From assembly GCA_029817715.1 (NCBI GenBank), contig JARUPY010000248.1:1860001-1924000 (forward strand): 64,000 nucleotides of DNA. Reading direction: 5' to 3'. The translations under genes were made by a program, and so were the position numbers. Shown here piece after piece: positions 10,528 through 22,140 of the stretch. This DNA is from Melastoma dodecandrum. Lineage: Eukaryota; Streptophyta; Magnoliopsida; Myrtales; Melastomataceae. How positions within the stretch are numbered: the stretch's first letter is position 1; each line of letters opens with the position of its first letter. Below the pieces are notes generated by a model that saw nothing but the letters and a program-made list of their open reading frames with translations, was not told the origin of the DNA and did no database searches.

Positions 10528-11469
10528 GGCCAAATGATCAATTCTACCCCAATGTTCGTTTTTTCTGATCTATCCTAAACTTTGCAAAATATCGTCACCC
10601 ATCCTAACGTTTGACTGTTATCTCAATTCTAACCACCGTTAAGCTAATCTATTGACGGAATTCTACATGGCGCATATTAACGCCGTCTGCCCACCGTTAA
10701 GTGTTGACTGGGCATGACATGGCGTCGACGTGGAGAGGGTCGTGGACACATCCTCGCCGACGTGGAGAGGCACAGTAGCTTCGTGAGGGAAGATCGGCCG
10801 GAGCCCATCATACCCACGGGAAGGAGGAGCGTGGACCAAGTACGGAGAGTGGGGCCACTGCCAGAGGCGAAGTACATCTCAAGGGCCGGCGCAACGGCAA
10901 GGAGAAGGAGAAAGAGAAGGCGTACATAAAGAGTTTGCGACCGGTCGTATGGTTAACGAACGAGTTCACGCTTCGAACGGAAGAGCTTCTGCCGCTGCTC
11001 GACATTCTGGCGAACAAGGTCAAGGCTGTGCGGCGGTGCCCACCACCAAGTTCCCTCCGGGAACTTTTCAAGTCAATGTTAGTCCTCGGCTATCTTCCCC
11101 TTCTCGTTTATTTTTTTAATAAAAAAAAGAACGAGGCCCGCGGCGATATATTGAGTTTCGTTTTCATCTTTTCCGTGGGATGTCGGGGAGGAAGGAAGAA
11201 TCGGGGGAGCGAAGAGGTTATGGTTTAAGACTTTGGGGATTTTTTCGATTTGGAGTTCAATCAGGGGTGTTGACTGAAGATAACGGTGGGCAGACGGTGT
11301 TAATGGCCCACGTGTGCGCCGTCACGTAGGATTCCGTCGATAGATTTGCTTAACAGTGGTTAGAAATGAGATAACGGTCAAATATTAGGATGCGTGACGA
11401 TATTTTGCAATGTTTATGATTGATTGAAAAAAAACCGACGAAGTTTGGGGTAGAATTAATCACATGGGC
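10528..11469. mobile_element. Mutator-like (Pack-MULE type) element with about 190-bp TIRs
   Basis: The left arm (about 10528-10712) and right arm (about 11270-11469) are long inverted copies. Landmarks on the left are AATTCTACCCCAA, TTGCAAAATATCGTCAC, CTAACCACCGTTAAGC and GCCGTCTGCCCACCGTTA, and all recur inverted on the right. Termini are GGCCAAATGAT and, inverted, GCCCATGTGAT. TTAAAAAAAA flanks both sides (10517-10526 and 11470-11479), consistent with a 9-10-bp target-site duplication. No transposase is encoded. The GC-rich interior holds a host-gene fragment, which makes the element Pack-MULE-like. Confidence 0.75.
10869..11078 (+). pseudogene. Captured fragment of an ankyrin-repeat/GPCR-chaperone (ANKRD13-like) gene
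   Basis: The frame beginning near 10869 reads GRRNGKEKEKEKAYIKSLRP, then VVWLTNEFTLRTEELLPLLD and ILANKVKAVRR. This closely matches the conserved core of plant ankyrin-repeat proteins with a GPCR-chaperone domain. After a shift the reading resumes as TTKFPPGTFQVNV, the next conserved block, with about five residues of the family sequence missing between. The fragment has no start, no remaining domain and lies wholly between transposon inverted repeats, so I call it a transduplicated pseudogene piece. The family assignment is from memory of the motif. Confidence 0.65.
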
Positions 11470-12014
11470 TTAAAAAAAATATCTTGAATAAAAATAGTTT
11501 TTACAATACCACGACGGTCCAATTGTTCTCCTATGTTTTCCTGCAAATTTTTCGATGACTTTGTTTTGGAATTCATACAATGCAATGCACAGAGTCGGCT
11601 GATTCGTCGCATACGCCTTCACTACAAGTTAAAAAAGGGTAAGGGTTGGACATGGGAAGATCCGATCACTGGTTTTCTGGGGAATGAATGCTCTGCTTTC
11701 TGTCATCTGTCAGCTCTCTCGTCCAACAAAAGTCCGGATTCAGACACTCCTTCCTCCTCCTCACGGGGGGAAGTGACCTAGAACAATGAAAACCCGCGGT
11801 ATCCCGAATCACGACAGACAAGAACAAGAAGCTCAAATTTCCAACGGACAGATACATAACAATGGACTGCATCTGCGCTCTTGTGAAAACGAACGACAAA
11901 GAAACGGATAAGCTGGAGCGAGTTGCCCTTGTTTTTCTCTTTTTACGGGATGTGGCTGTGATCCCGAGGACCATCCCGCAGTGAGTATCGCCCTCTGTCA
12001 TCGAACCCCCCCGG

Positions 12015-12022
12015 TTATATAC
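12015..12022 (+). promoter_or_regulatory. Possible TATA box of the ammonium transporter gene
   Basis: TTATATAC lies about 50 nt before the ATG at 12073 in otherwise GC-rich DNA. This spacing would give a very short leader. Assignment is by position and sequence only. Confidence 0.35.
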
Positions 12023-12072
12023 CTCGGATTCCACCACGTTCCCAAGAAAACCACGGCCCCATACCTACCGTG

Positions 12073-13610
12073 ATGAGCACTGCCGTCGCCCCTCCTCCTT
12101 TGGTTAACCTCCCGCAGAATCTCCTGCCGGATGGTGGCAGCCCTCCATGGATGAACAAGGGCGACAACGCATGGCAGATCACCGCGGCCACTCTCGTCGG
12201 CCTCCAGAGCATCCCTGGCCTCATGATCCTCTACGGGGGAGCAGTGAAGAAGAAGTGGGCGGTGAACTCGGCTTTCATGGCGCTGTATGCCTTCGCGTGC
12301 GTGATCTTCTGCTGGGTGCTGTGGGGGTTCCGGATGTCATTTGGTGACGAGCTGTTTCAGTTCTGGGGAAAGGTCAACGCCACGGTCGACGAGGGCTTCC
12401 TCCTTGATAAGGGGATCTCGGGGTATCTGCCGGCTGCGACCATTGTTTACTTCCAGGGCGTCTTTGCTGCCATCACACCCATACTCATCGCCGGGGCCCT
12501 GCTCGGGAGAACGAACTTTTATGCGTGGATGATGTTTGTACCTCTGTGGATGACGTTCTCGTATACCGTGTCGGCGTTCAGTATGTGGAGTTCAACTGGT
12601 TACTTCTTCAAGAAAGGAATAATCGATTACGCGGGTGGGTTCGTCATCCATCTATCGTCTGGCGTGGCTGGTTTCACGGCAGCATACTGGGTAAGAAAAG
12701 ATACTTGCAATCCATCTCGTAGCTCATGAACCGGAGACGTGATCATGCCGAAATTCACGTGACAGGTGGGTCCTCGTTTGACCAAGGACCGGGAGCGATT
12801 TCCTCCGAATAACATCCCGCTGATGTTGGTCGGAGCTGGGCTGCTGTGGCTGGGTTGGACGGGGTTCAATGGCGGCGACACTTACTACGCGAACACAATC
12901 GCCTCCTTTGCGGTACTGAACACTCACATCTGTACGGCCACTAGCCTCCTGACTTGGCTCAGTCTCGACATCATCTTCTTTGGGAAAGCTTCCATCATCG
13001 GAGCCGTACAAGGGATGATCACTGGTCTCGTATGCATCACCCCAGCAGCCGGTAATTTCAATTCTTTTAGGTCTGGCAGATTAAAACGTGTTACTTTTAT
13101 CGGCTGATCACTCACATTGACGTATCAGGAGTGGTGCAAGCATGGGCTGCAATACTGATGGGGATCTTTTCGGGGTCAATCCCATGGTTCACCATGATGG
13201 TGATACACAAGAAATTCGAGCTTCTCCAGAAGGTGGACGACACGATGGCAGTCCTCCACACCCATGCCATCGCTGGCAGCCTCGGAGGAATCCTCGTGGG
13301 ACTGTTCGCGGAGCCAAAGCTCTGCCGCCTATTCTTCCCAGCCGGCCCGGAGTACATGGGCCTGTTTTACGGGTTCAAGACGGGGGAAGTCCGTGCAGGT
13401 TTCCGGCAGGTCGGGCTTCAAATATTCGGCATCCTTTTCGTCGTGGTTCTGAACGTGGTGATAACGAGCTTGATATGTCTGCTGATCCGGACCGTGGTGC
13501 CGCTGAGGATGACGGAGGAGGAGATGGAGGTAGGAGACGAGGCGGTGCACGGGGAGGAGGCGTACGCGATATGGGGGGAGGGCTCGCGCCATGAGGCTTC
13601 CAAGACATGA
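12073..13610 (+). CDS. AMT: Ammonium transporter (AMT/MEP/Rh family, AMT2/AMT3-like)
   Basis: Plasma-membrane channel-like protein for ammonium uptake. Three exons are inferred: 12073-12690, 12766-13051 and 13129-13610, all with GT..AG borders and consistent phases, giving 461 residues, a normal length for the family. The N-terminus ([20 protein letters not shown]) is outside-facing and leads into about 11 membrane spans. The signature around [16 protein letters not shown] supplies the first conserved pore histidine. [12 protein letters not shown] supplies the second. The VIHLSSG and AAYWVGPR wording and the short charged C-tail with [12 protein letters not shown] resemble the AMT2/AMT3 clade rather than AMT1. 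The codon before the ATG is GTG, so the start is the ATG at 12073 ([10 protein letters not shown]). No neighbour is functionally linked. Confidence 0.93.
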
Positions 13611-13929
13611 CGAGTAAATGGAGGAAACGGAATTAGGAGAACTTAATCTAATGCTTTCTTTCCTTCGTTGTTTTTGTTTTCCAAAAGACCTTTCATTCTA
13701 CCTTTTCCCCTTCTCTGTGAAATAATTCTCCTAATTTCAATTCCATCGGGACAACATTTCTAATATACGTTTGTTTATACACACGAGGGGAATTTTAACC
13801 GGGGCGGGGTTAACGACGATCGTTAAACACGGGGAGGGGCAAAAAGGTAACTTCCGGGACAAGGTTGTCCTCCCCAAGGGTCGAGTTTTTTTGTGGACAA
13901 AAAGGGGCGTCGTCGAGCCGAAACGTGAA

Positions 13930-14911
13930 GACGCACTCTCTTGTTCTCTCTCTCTCTCTCTCTTTAGGGTTTGTCTTCTCTTCCCCCGTCTCTGTCTCTA
14001 TCAATTTCTTCTGGCTGCCGTCGTCTTCTTCCTAGCTGAGGGTAAATGATCCTCGAAGATTACTCGCCGATTCGATCGGACGATGAATGATCGGCCGTTA
14101 TAATCCCCCTACTCTCTTCTACTGTCGTTTTCCGTATCGTGTACTGGTGTTGTTTGGTTTTCTTTTGAAGGTGGCAGTTGAGTCTGGTGCTTGGGTTTTA
14201 TAACTCCGGGATAGACAAGTTCGATCGAGTCTTATTTATCGCGTTGCCAAAGTGACGTTTGTTGCGTGGGAAATGCTGGGAGTTTGGCATTACTGTGGCG
14301 AAGGAATGATGTAGGGAGTGTACATTTTGTTTGGGGATCTTGTTCTGTGTGCAATGGGACGGGCAGAGTGTTCTCTTTGGGTTTTCCAGTGTTGGTTTGT
14401 ACAGGTTGTTGATATTAGTGTTAGTTTATGCCCATGATTTTGTTGCAATTTGAGCGTGTTGGTCTTGTTCCTTCGTGCCTGTGGTTTTTGAGTAGGTGTA
14501 TCCGATCTGATAATTTATCTCGTGCAGAGGATTTCGTGTGAGCTTTCTTGGGGCAATATGAGTTCTTTTTGTTTCCATTTCCTCTGATTCGTGTAGCGGT
14601 GTTTCACTCTTAGTCCGGCCTGGGATGTCATTTGAAGTTTTACGTGGGATACCATGTATCCCATTCATTTGCATAAATATGCAGATTGGTTTCTAACTGT
14701 TTTTACGTGCATTTAGTCTTTAGGCCCTGGGAAATGTGTATTACATTTTGGTATTTGAATTTGGGAAATTAATCCGGGCGGATCATTTTCTTTTGGTTAT
14801 TTGAATTAGATTAGGTTTATATCGGCATTTTGTTGGGAGCATTGAGTAATATTATTTCGTTTACTCTTACAGGTGAAAGAAAATAAATAGCCTGAGATAA
14901 CTTTTTATACC
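13930..14911 (+). other. 5' leader and leader intron of the CYP95-like gene
   Basis: A (CT)n tract at about 13943-13964 and a pyrimidine-rich leader are typical of plant 5' UTRs. A GT donor at about 14042 (GAGG|GTAAAT) and an acceptor at 14871-14872 (TTACTCTTACAG) suggest an 0.83-kb leader intron. The joined leader would continue through 14873-14911 to the ATG at 14912. Long leader introns often raise expression in plants. This is inferred from splice motifs only. Confidence 0.5.
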
Positions 14912-17900
14912 ATGAAGATCAAGAACCCTTTTGTTTTCATGGATGTCTCCATTGATGGAGACCCCATAGAAAGAATGACCTTTGAGGTAAGGGTTTAGCT
15001 ACCCCAGCATGTTTGATTGCATTATGTTCATTACATAGTATTGCTCTCTTGTGTTGGTTGGGTGTTTGTGTCTCCGTTATTATCTGTGGCGATTCTCATT
15101 TTCCTCGCTGTAACAGCTTTTTCCAGATTCAGCCCCGAAGACTGCGGAGAACTTTCGGGCGCTCTGTACCGGTAATGATATTCGCATTTTCTTAGTTTTA
15201 ATTTAAATAAAGAAGAAGTTCCTCCGCCTAGCAGTTCCCGTAGTTAATCTTTCCCATGGTTTCAGGAGAGAAAGGAATTGGCCCTAAGACCGGAAAGCCT
15301 TTGCATTATAAGGGCTCATTCTTCCATCGCATTGTGAGAGGCTCAATTGCTCAGGTTTGTTCCTGCTATTACCGATGGAACAACCTTAGATTAAGCACAG
15401 TCATTGTATGGCTTTACCCGGCTTGGCAGTGGTCCATGTTTTAGTCAGTTGTTGTTGTTTATGCTGTAGGATGCAGGGACGATGCCCATGACTTCGTTTC
15501 TTGTGACATAGTCTTGAGGTTGTGCTTACAATGTCTATTATCATAATGTCTCGTTGTTATGGTTCCCTTAATGTTGGCGTTCTTTGGTTTCATTTCTTTG
15601 AATAGCTGATTTAAGTAATATCTTTTGTCTTCAAACAGGGCGGCGACTTTCACAAACGAGATGGTAAGTATATCAAATGTCTTTAACTATGGGGTTTGTC
15701 GTACTTGTGTTTTTACTCTGCTTCCTTTATGTGGCTGAAAGGCGTCTCTTTACTTTGTTTTTATTTTCTTTCGTCTATATAAGGTGGCTCTCTAACATTC
15801 ACGGAAAGCAATGCTGTTACTACTTAAAATAACATTATTTGGAAAGACATGATGCTAACAGCCATCCTAAACCTTACCGTACCAAGTGCTTGCTTGAAGA
15901 TCACATTTTTATGGTACAGATGCTGGAAGAGGGTGGCGTAAATATAAATAAACTACCAAAGTATTGTGTTGCAAATTACCTACTGGAGTGTAGTTTAATT
16001 ATTTGTTCAAATAAGTTCGAATATATTTTACAGAATATTTCAGCTTCTAATATCTGAAGAATTCATCGTCTCTAGGTCCTTAAATTCATTGTTCATGAGT
16101 TAGGCACACTCTTTTCTTGAATGTTATGTAATTTTCAAGATCAATAGAATTGAATTACTGGCTCTGTTTATACCACTCTTTCAGCATCAACATGAGTCTG
16201 ATATAATTGGACTTTGTATTCTAAATTAAACTTGAGGTAAGTTGAGAGTTATTGATCAATGTTGGATATTAGCTTAAATACGGGTGTGGATGATTTCCTG
16301 TAGTACTGACTTCTCATAGGGTTTTAATATTTGATGTGAAATGAGTCCACGGTCTAAACTATTCTGTTTCTTTCTTCTAATGTCTGTATCTTCTACGAGA
16401 AAGAGTTATGGGCGGGTTTTGGTGTTCAATGATACTTTGTTCTGTACTTCCTCTAATTTTTCCTTACTACTAATAATAATAAAACTGTTAATCTGGACCT
16501 CTATATTCCGTAACATTGGGCCTAATGCTGTCTTTGGCTTTACCATTCTTTCCCCCCAAGACACGCCCTCTAACGAAAAGAAGTTTCCATGTGTTCACTC
16601 ACTTTCTGGTTTTATTGAGAAGAATGATATTATTTCTCTGAGAACTCATCCGCAAAATTTTCTTTCCTTCATTGCAGGGACCAGTGGGGAAAGCATTTAT
16701 GGGGAGAACTTTCCTGGTGAAGTCTCTCTCTCTCTCTCTCACTCACTCACACACACGCACCCACACACACGACGCATGCGCACGTGCACAAATACCCCTT
16801 CACACTAGCAGAACATTCTTGTAATTGCAAGCATTCCTGTTGTTCAACGGCTTTCTTTTCCTCGGGCTCTTCTTTTTCTTGGCAACTTATAATATCTCAT
16901 AATTCTTTGGTTAATCAACAGTGGAACGACACAACTTAAACCTACTATGTAGGGTTGACAGTCATCTGCGAAACGATAATTGATGAATCAACATTCACCT
17001 TAAGATTTAGGTGTTCTCATCCTATATGTCTATACTGCTGTTGGTATGTCGTACTTTTGTAATGATTGAGGGATTAAGAGACTATGACTTCAGTAACCTT
17101 GATTTCTGACATGTTTCAGATGAGGTTCCCAGGTTGAAGCATGATGAACATGGCTTACTTTCCATGCTAATATCTGATCGTGATCATCTGGGTTCTCAGT
17201 TCATAATCACTTTTAAGGCTGATCACCATCTTGACAGGTTACTCTTTTTTTTTTTGGTAAAAAAGGGATATTGAGTGATGGATGCGACAGGTTACTCTGG
17301 TTTGTTCTTCCTTTCCTTTCTTATTTTTCCCTCCCTCATTAATCTAGGGGGAAGGTTTTTTTGTCTTTTGTCTGTTTCCTGTAATGTTCCAGAGGGAAAA
17401 GAAAAGGAATTCTGGCTTTTATGATAAAAATTGGGGATTCTATATCTCACACTCTTGATTGACATATATTGCCAGGAAGGCTGTAGTATTTGGAAAGCTT
17501 GTTCGCGGACATGAAGTTTTGAAGAAAATTGAAGATGTAGGTGATGATGATGGCAGGCCCACTGTAACTGTAAAAATAATTAACTGTGGTGAACTCAATG
17601 AAGGTACAAAATATGGACAAACTTTGTCTGGGATGCTAATCCTAATATTTTTTTATATTTTTGGGTTGGTGTTAAAGGAGTTGTTGGCCTTACAATTAGA
17701 ACAGTAAAGCTACTTTTTGCATCACGTGATATTTTAGAAATGAAAGAATTAGATGAAAATCACAGATTGATTGTGTGATTCTTTCTGAATCAATAAATAT
17801 TTTTTTCTTTTTTTTTTTTTTGGTAGAGAGAGACATTATATTTGTAATCTGTTGTTTACAATGGTTCCATTGTGAATTTTTTTGGTTTTGGTAGATAAAA

Positions 17901-20782
17901 GGAAGGCATTCAAGTTGAAGATGGCCAATGCAACTTCTGATGCTAATAGTCATGAATTAAGAAAGGAGAACAAAAGAAAGAAATCATCCAAAGATCGGAA
18001 AAAGAAAAGAAGAAGATACTATTCATCTACATCTGAGAGTTCATCTGATGTTGAGACTGAAACATCAGATAGTGGGAGCGACTCTGACTCTTCTGACTCA
18101 GATGACTCGTCTTCATCCTACCTAACCTCTTCAAGTGATGATAGGCATAAAAGGAGAAAGAGGTATTCTAGAAAGGATAAGTCTAAACGAAGTAAGAAAA
18201 GGGATAGACGGCGTGATCGGAAGCGCAAGCGGTGGGAGAAGAAGTCCAAAAGGAAGTCAAAAAGGTTTTGAAATTTTATCTCCCCTTTTTAGTTAGTTCA
18301 ATGGCATAGTTGTTCTCTTCCTGTCATGTATTCATGGCTTGAAATTAGCCTTGCAGTCTCATGCTTACCTGTACTTCTGCATTACCGGAGGTTCTGTGCA
18401 TGTGAATGTACATTTAGACCTATTGTTGGCGATGTTTTCTTTTTCTGATTTCAGACCGTAAGGTTATGAGATTGCGCCATGATCTAGTATGCTACTTGTG
18501 TACTAGATTTTGAAATTTGAATATCACCTGTTAAAATTCTTGTTATCCGGTCAACCACTAAACCCAATATCCTATCTGATTTTTTACATCTTTCTCTTAT
18601 GGATCGAGTTGCATACCTGACGTTATGGAAGAATCGTTTGATTTTTTTAACTTCGAATTCTCAATTGACCATTGTATCCAAACAATGAGTTTTGCTGGTA
18701 TAGATGGGATTTATTTCTGGCCTGTTCTTTGATGGCTTTTGGACCTGCCTTCCTGATAATTTTGTTCTTTGCGTGTTTGGAGTAATGGGTGGATTTTAGA
18801 GCCTTTTCATAGACCAATCTTTTTTTCCTCTTCCACCCTGAATGGTATTTTAAAATTTTGCAGGGTCTCTGAAAGCAGTTCTGACACAGAAACAGGTGTC
18901 AACGGAGGCAGCTCTGAAGATGGTGCTCTTAAAGCACCTGTGAGAGAACAGCAAGGTAACATTGTGACGATAAGGTCCATGCATACATTACTTCCCCTGC
19001 CCTGTATCATGGAAGTCATTGGCTAAATGATGACTTCCCCTCTAAGCTCCTTTATATAGACTCAATCTTTGGAGACTGCCCCTTACGTTGAACTTTTTTC
19101 TCAGCAGTTTCTAAGTCCCCTCAGCTTGATGAACAAGATGGAGCATCTGACCACCGTAATGGACTGGAGAACACACTCTTTCCTGAAAATGACGGTAATG
19201 AAAGGTCCCGGGAAAATGGAGAGATGCGGGGTAATGGAGTTGAAGCTGGTGGATTTTCAGAAAGAAGTCCAAATAGACAGCCTGATGAAGTTGATGATCA
19301 TCCAGGAAAATCAAGGTTATTCCTTTGTCGTCGTAGTTTTGTAGGCATTCTTTTCAAATTGTAGTTAACTAAACCCATCGACCATCGGAAGCAGGAGCAG
19401 GAGCATGAGTCCTAGGAGGACCCCCAGTAAGAGTGTTAGTCCACATCGAAATATGAGCCAGAGTCCTAGTGTGAGTCCGAGGAGGCGTCCTAGCAGGAGT
19501 CCCAGCATTGCCAGTAGAATCCCCAGTCGTAGCAGTGTATCTGGCAGAAGCAAGTCCATTAGTCATAGTTCGATTCGGCATAGCAGCAGCCGGAGCCCAG
19601 CTCAGAGTGTAGAAATGAGTCCAGTCCTTGGAAAGAAGGCTACAAGTGTTAGCAGAAGCCCAGTGGTGGCTCGCATACAGCAAAGAGATAGTAGAAGTCC
19701 TGTATCTGACCGGAGCCCAAGCCGAAGCCGAAACCGAAGCCCTCCCCGAACGTTCAGGAAATCAAGGAATGATAGTCCTATGAGAGTCTCCAGAAGCATT
19801 AGCAGGAGTCCGGTCAGATCTTCTAGAAGAAGCCTTAGTAGAAGTTCTGGCAGGGTTCCATCAAGGAGAAGTGTGAGCAGAAGCCCACCAGCACTGCTTA
19901 GGAGCTTGAGCAGAAGCTCCGGTAGGATTTCTTCTAGGAAAATCAGCGGGAGGAGTCCTGCTGGGGGGCCGAAAAGAGATGACCGCCGAAGCTATTCTCG
20001 TAGTTCAAGCCCCTCGACTCGTCGAGCCGCAAGGTCTCCACCGTCTGAGCGCCGGAGGAGTTATTCCAGGAGTGTTTCACCAGATGGTTCTCCAAAGAGG
20101 ATCAAGAGGGGCCGTGGGTTCAGCGAGCGGTACTCTTATGCCCGCAGATACAGGACACCTTCACCAGATCGTTCGCCTGTTAGGTCGCATCGCTATAGAG
20201 GTGAACGCGATAGGTGAGCCAAGTTATGCTACAAGATGATGAGATTTGGCTTTATTTGTTGTTATGGGGAATTTTAGCCTGTCCTGTTGCACATGAAGCA
20301 GATACTTGAGCTACAGACGATATTCACCAAGGCGTTACAGAAGTCCTCCTAGGGGAAGAACTCCTCCGAGGTATATCTTAAAATCCCTGCGGCATCTCAG
20401 CAATGGGTTCTATTCATTTAATGCAGGGGGCGTGAAAAGCTAAAAACTGGATTTTTACAGGTACAGAAGGCGAAGCCCCATAATTTCAAGAAGCCCCCCA
20501 TACCGACGTCGCAGATATAGCCCCAGTCGGAGCCCCGTCCGTGATCGCTCCCCTGTTGAAGCACCTAGAGCTAGACCATCCCCTAGGAAGGACAGGCGTA
20601 GGTCCTCTTCTCGGAGTGAAAGCCACTCCAGATCAAGGTCCTCAGGCAGGCCATCTCGTCGGGCTAGCAAGGAAAGGTCAAGGTCAAGGTCAAGGTCGTC
20701 GTTGTCGTCACCATCAAAAAGCCCAAGAGGTAAGGGTCTGGTAAACTATGATGACGGTTCTCCCGATTCCAATGGAAGGTGA
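14912..20782 (+). CDS. CYP95: CYP95-like cyclophilin with RS-rich tail
   Basis: Nuclear cyclophilin of the SR-associated class, linked to spliceosomes and speckles. Thirteen coding exons can be joined: 14912-14986, 15117-15171, 15266-15354, 15639-15663, 16678-16716, 17120-17237, 17476-17603, 17895-18264, 18864-18955, 19105-19315, 19395-20213, 20311-20370 and 20461-20782. The sum is 2403 nt, or 800 residues, in one frame. Residues 1 to about 175 are the cyclophilin domain ([20 protein letters not shown] start, GSFFHRI, AQGGDF, VVFGKL). A Lys/Arg/Ser/Asp-rich linker follows, then dense SR/SP repeats of roughly 350 residues, ending [16 protein letters not shown]. Active-site residues are altered: [12 protein letters not shown] replaces the usual HRxIxGFMxQGG, GSQFII replaces GSQFFI, and the position of the drug-binding Trp is His. 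Prolyl isomerase activity may therefore be weak. CYP95 of Arabidopsis, as I recall it, has similar changes. Confidence 0.92.
16722..16772. repeat. (CT)n-(CA)n microsatellite in a CYP95 intron
   Basis: A CT dinucleotide run passes directly into ACTC/ACAC repeats just after the donor of the exon ending at 16716. The pyrimidine run lies only a few bases into the intron. Confidence 0.85.
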
Positions 20783-21019
20783 GCCCGAAGCAGGTACGCC
20801 TGGGCACCTGCTGACCGTAGGTATTGTCTCAAATCAGTTATGAGATGTATGGTGATGTTGGACTTGTATCGGAATAGCAACTCTTTGGAGTTCAGAAGCT
20901 CCTTTTTCTTTTCTTCGGCTGCTGAACTCATGAGGATTGAGGTTGTGTGTTGACTGGCGATGTTTGGATATGGATTTAGTTGGTTGGTCGATGGGATTAT
21001 CATTTGACTGAGCCATCGG

Positions 21020-22140
21020 TTAACTTGGTAATAGATTCATGACACTGTCTGGGATATTTTGGAGGGAAGTGTAACCCCTGATGGCTGTGTAGTTTACTCC
21101 CAGGGCTTCGAGTAGTGTGACCAGGTACCTGCCCTGCGTATCTGCCAGAGCGACCAGACCCTCAGCTTCGAGCTTCTTCCCATACACCATGGCGTCTGCA
21201 GCCTGCTTCCTGGTGTAGAGCTTCGCATCAGCCAGTGCCTCCTCGGCTGCTGCCTCCTCTTTCTGGTACTGTATGGCCTCAGCTGCCTTCTGCTTCATGT
21301 GAAGTTCCCAGTTTGCCTCTTGAACCTACATACGAGACGAAAACCGACCAAATCGGTTGGGATTATTCGATAACAAGGGTAGTCAAAAGGATTGGAAGTA
21401 CCTTTGACTCATACTCAGCCACTCGCAATGTGTCCGTCCTGGAAGCCTCAACCTCGGAGACCTTGGCCTCTTCTTCTCCAGCTCCACGTTGGCGAGAGCT
21501 ACCTCTGCCACCTGCTTGTTCTCAAACACCTTGATGTCGGTCTTCACCTTGATCTCCTCCTTTTTCCCATGACTGACCCTCTGGGTCGAGTCAATCTTGG
21601 CCACGTTCTGTAGCGTCCCACCCTGCCTCTCCTTCGACCCCATCTCCCTCTTCATCTTAGCGTCCGCGACATCAACCTTGGCCTGGTTTGCAGCCTGCAC
21701 CTGGGTCTTTTGCCCAATGTACAAGAAGTACTCATGACTGACCACGTCCACGAGCTGCTTCACATTGGCGTTTTAGATCCTGAGGCCAAACTGGTGGAGC
21801 TCGAGCTGCTACTTATCGAACACTTCCTTGAACTCCTCAGTGTGCCCTTGAAGATCTCCTCAATGGTCATTGAGGCCACGAACACACGCGTCTCCCCCTC
21901 AATCATGCTCTGGACCAACTCCTTAACATGGTGAGAGTTCTTGTCGTGCGGGGAGATCAGCCTGGTGTACTTGACGAGACTCGCCTGTTCCTCCACCTCC
22001 GGACCGATGGTGAAGGTGAACACCACGAGTAGTATAAGGGCAGCTTCTCGGAGCTCATCGCCAGGACCTCGAAACTCTAGTTGACGGGGCAACATTTCAA
22101 AGATAGTGCACGAATCCGACAGCTTTGCAACTCGATACAT
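21020..22140 (-). pseudogene. Flotillin-like gene, broken
   Basis: Flotillins are membrane microdomain scaffold proteins with an SPFH domain and a coiled-coil tail. Flotillin wording is clear here on the minus strand: MYRVAK at the start, [62 protein letters not shown], and LLEALGVNYTAIRGY near the end. It cannot make a full protein. About 25 residues normally after MYRVAK are missing. A 1-nt shift lies near 21860, followed by two in-frame stops. A further 1-nt shift lies near 21490, and part of the coiled-coil is deleted. An intron-like GT..AG stretch (about 21327-21402) is kept, so this is a decayed genomic duplicate and not a processed copy. It lies tail-to-tail with the CYP95-like gene, 237 bp apart. 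Confidence 0.85.
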
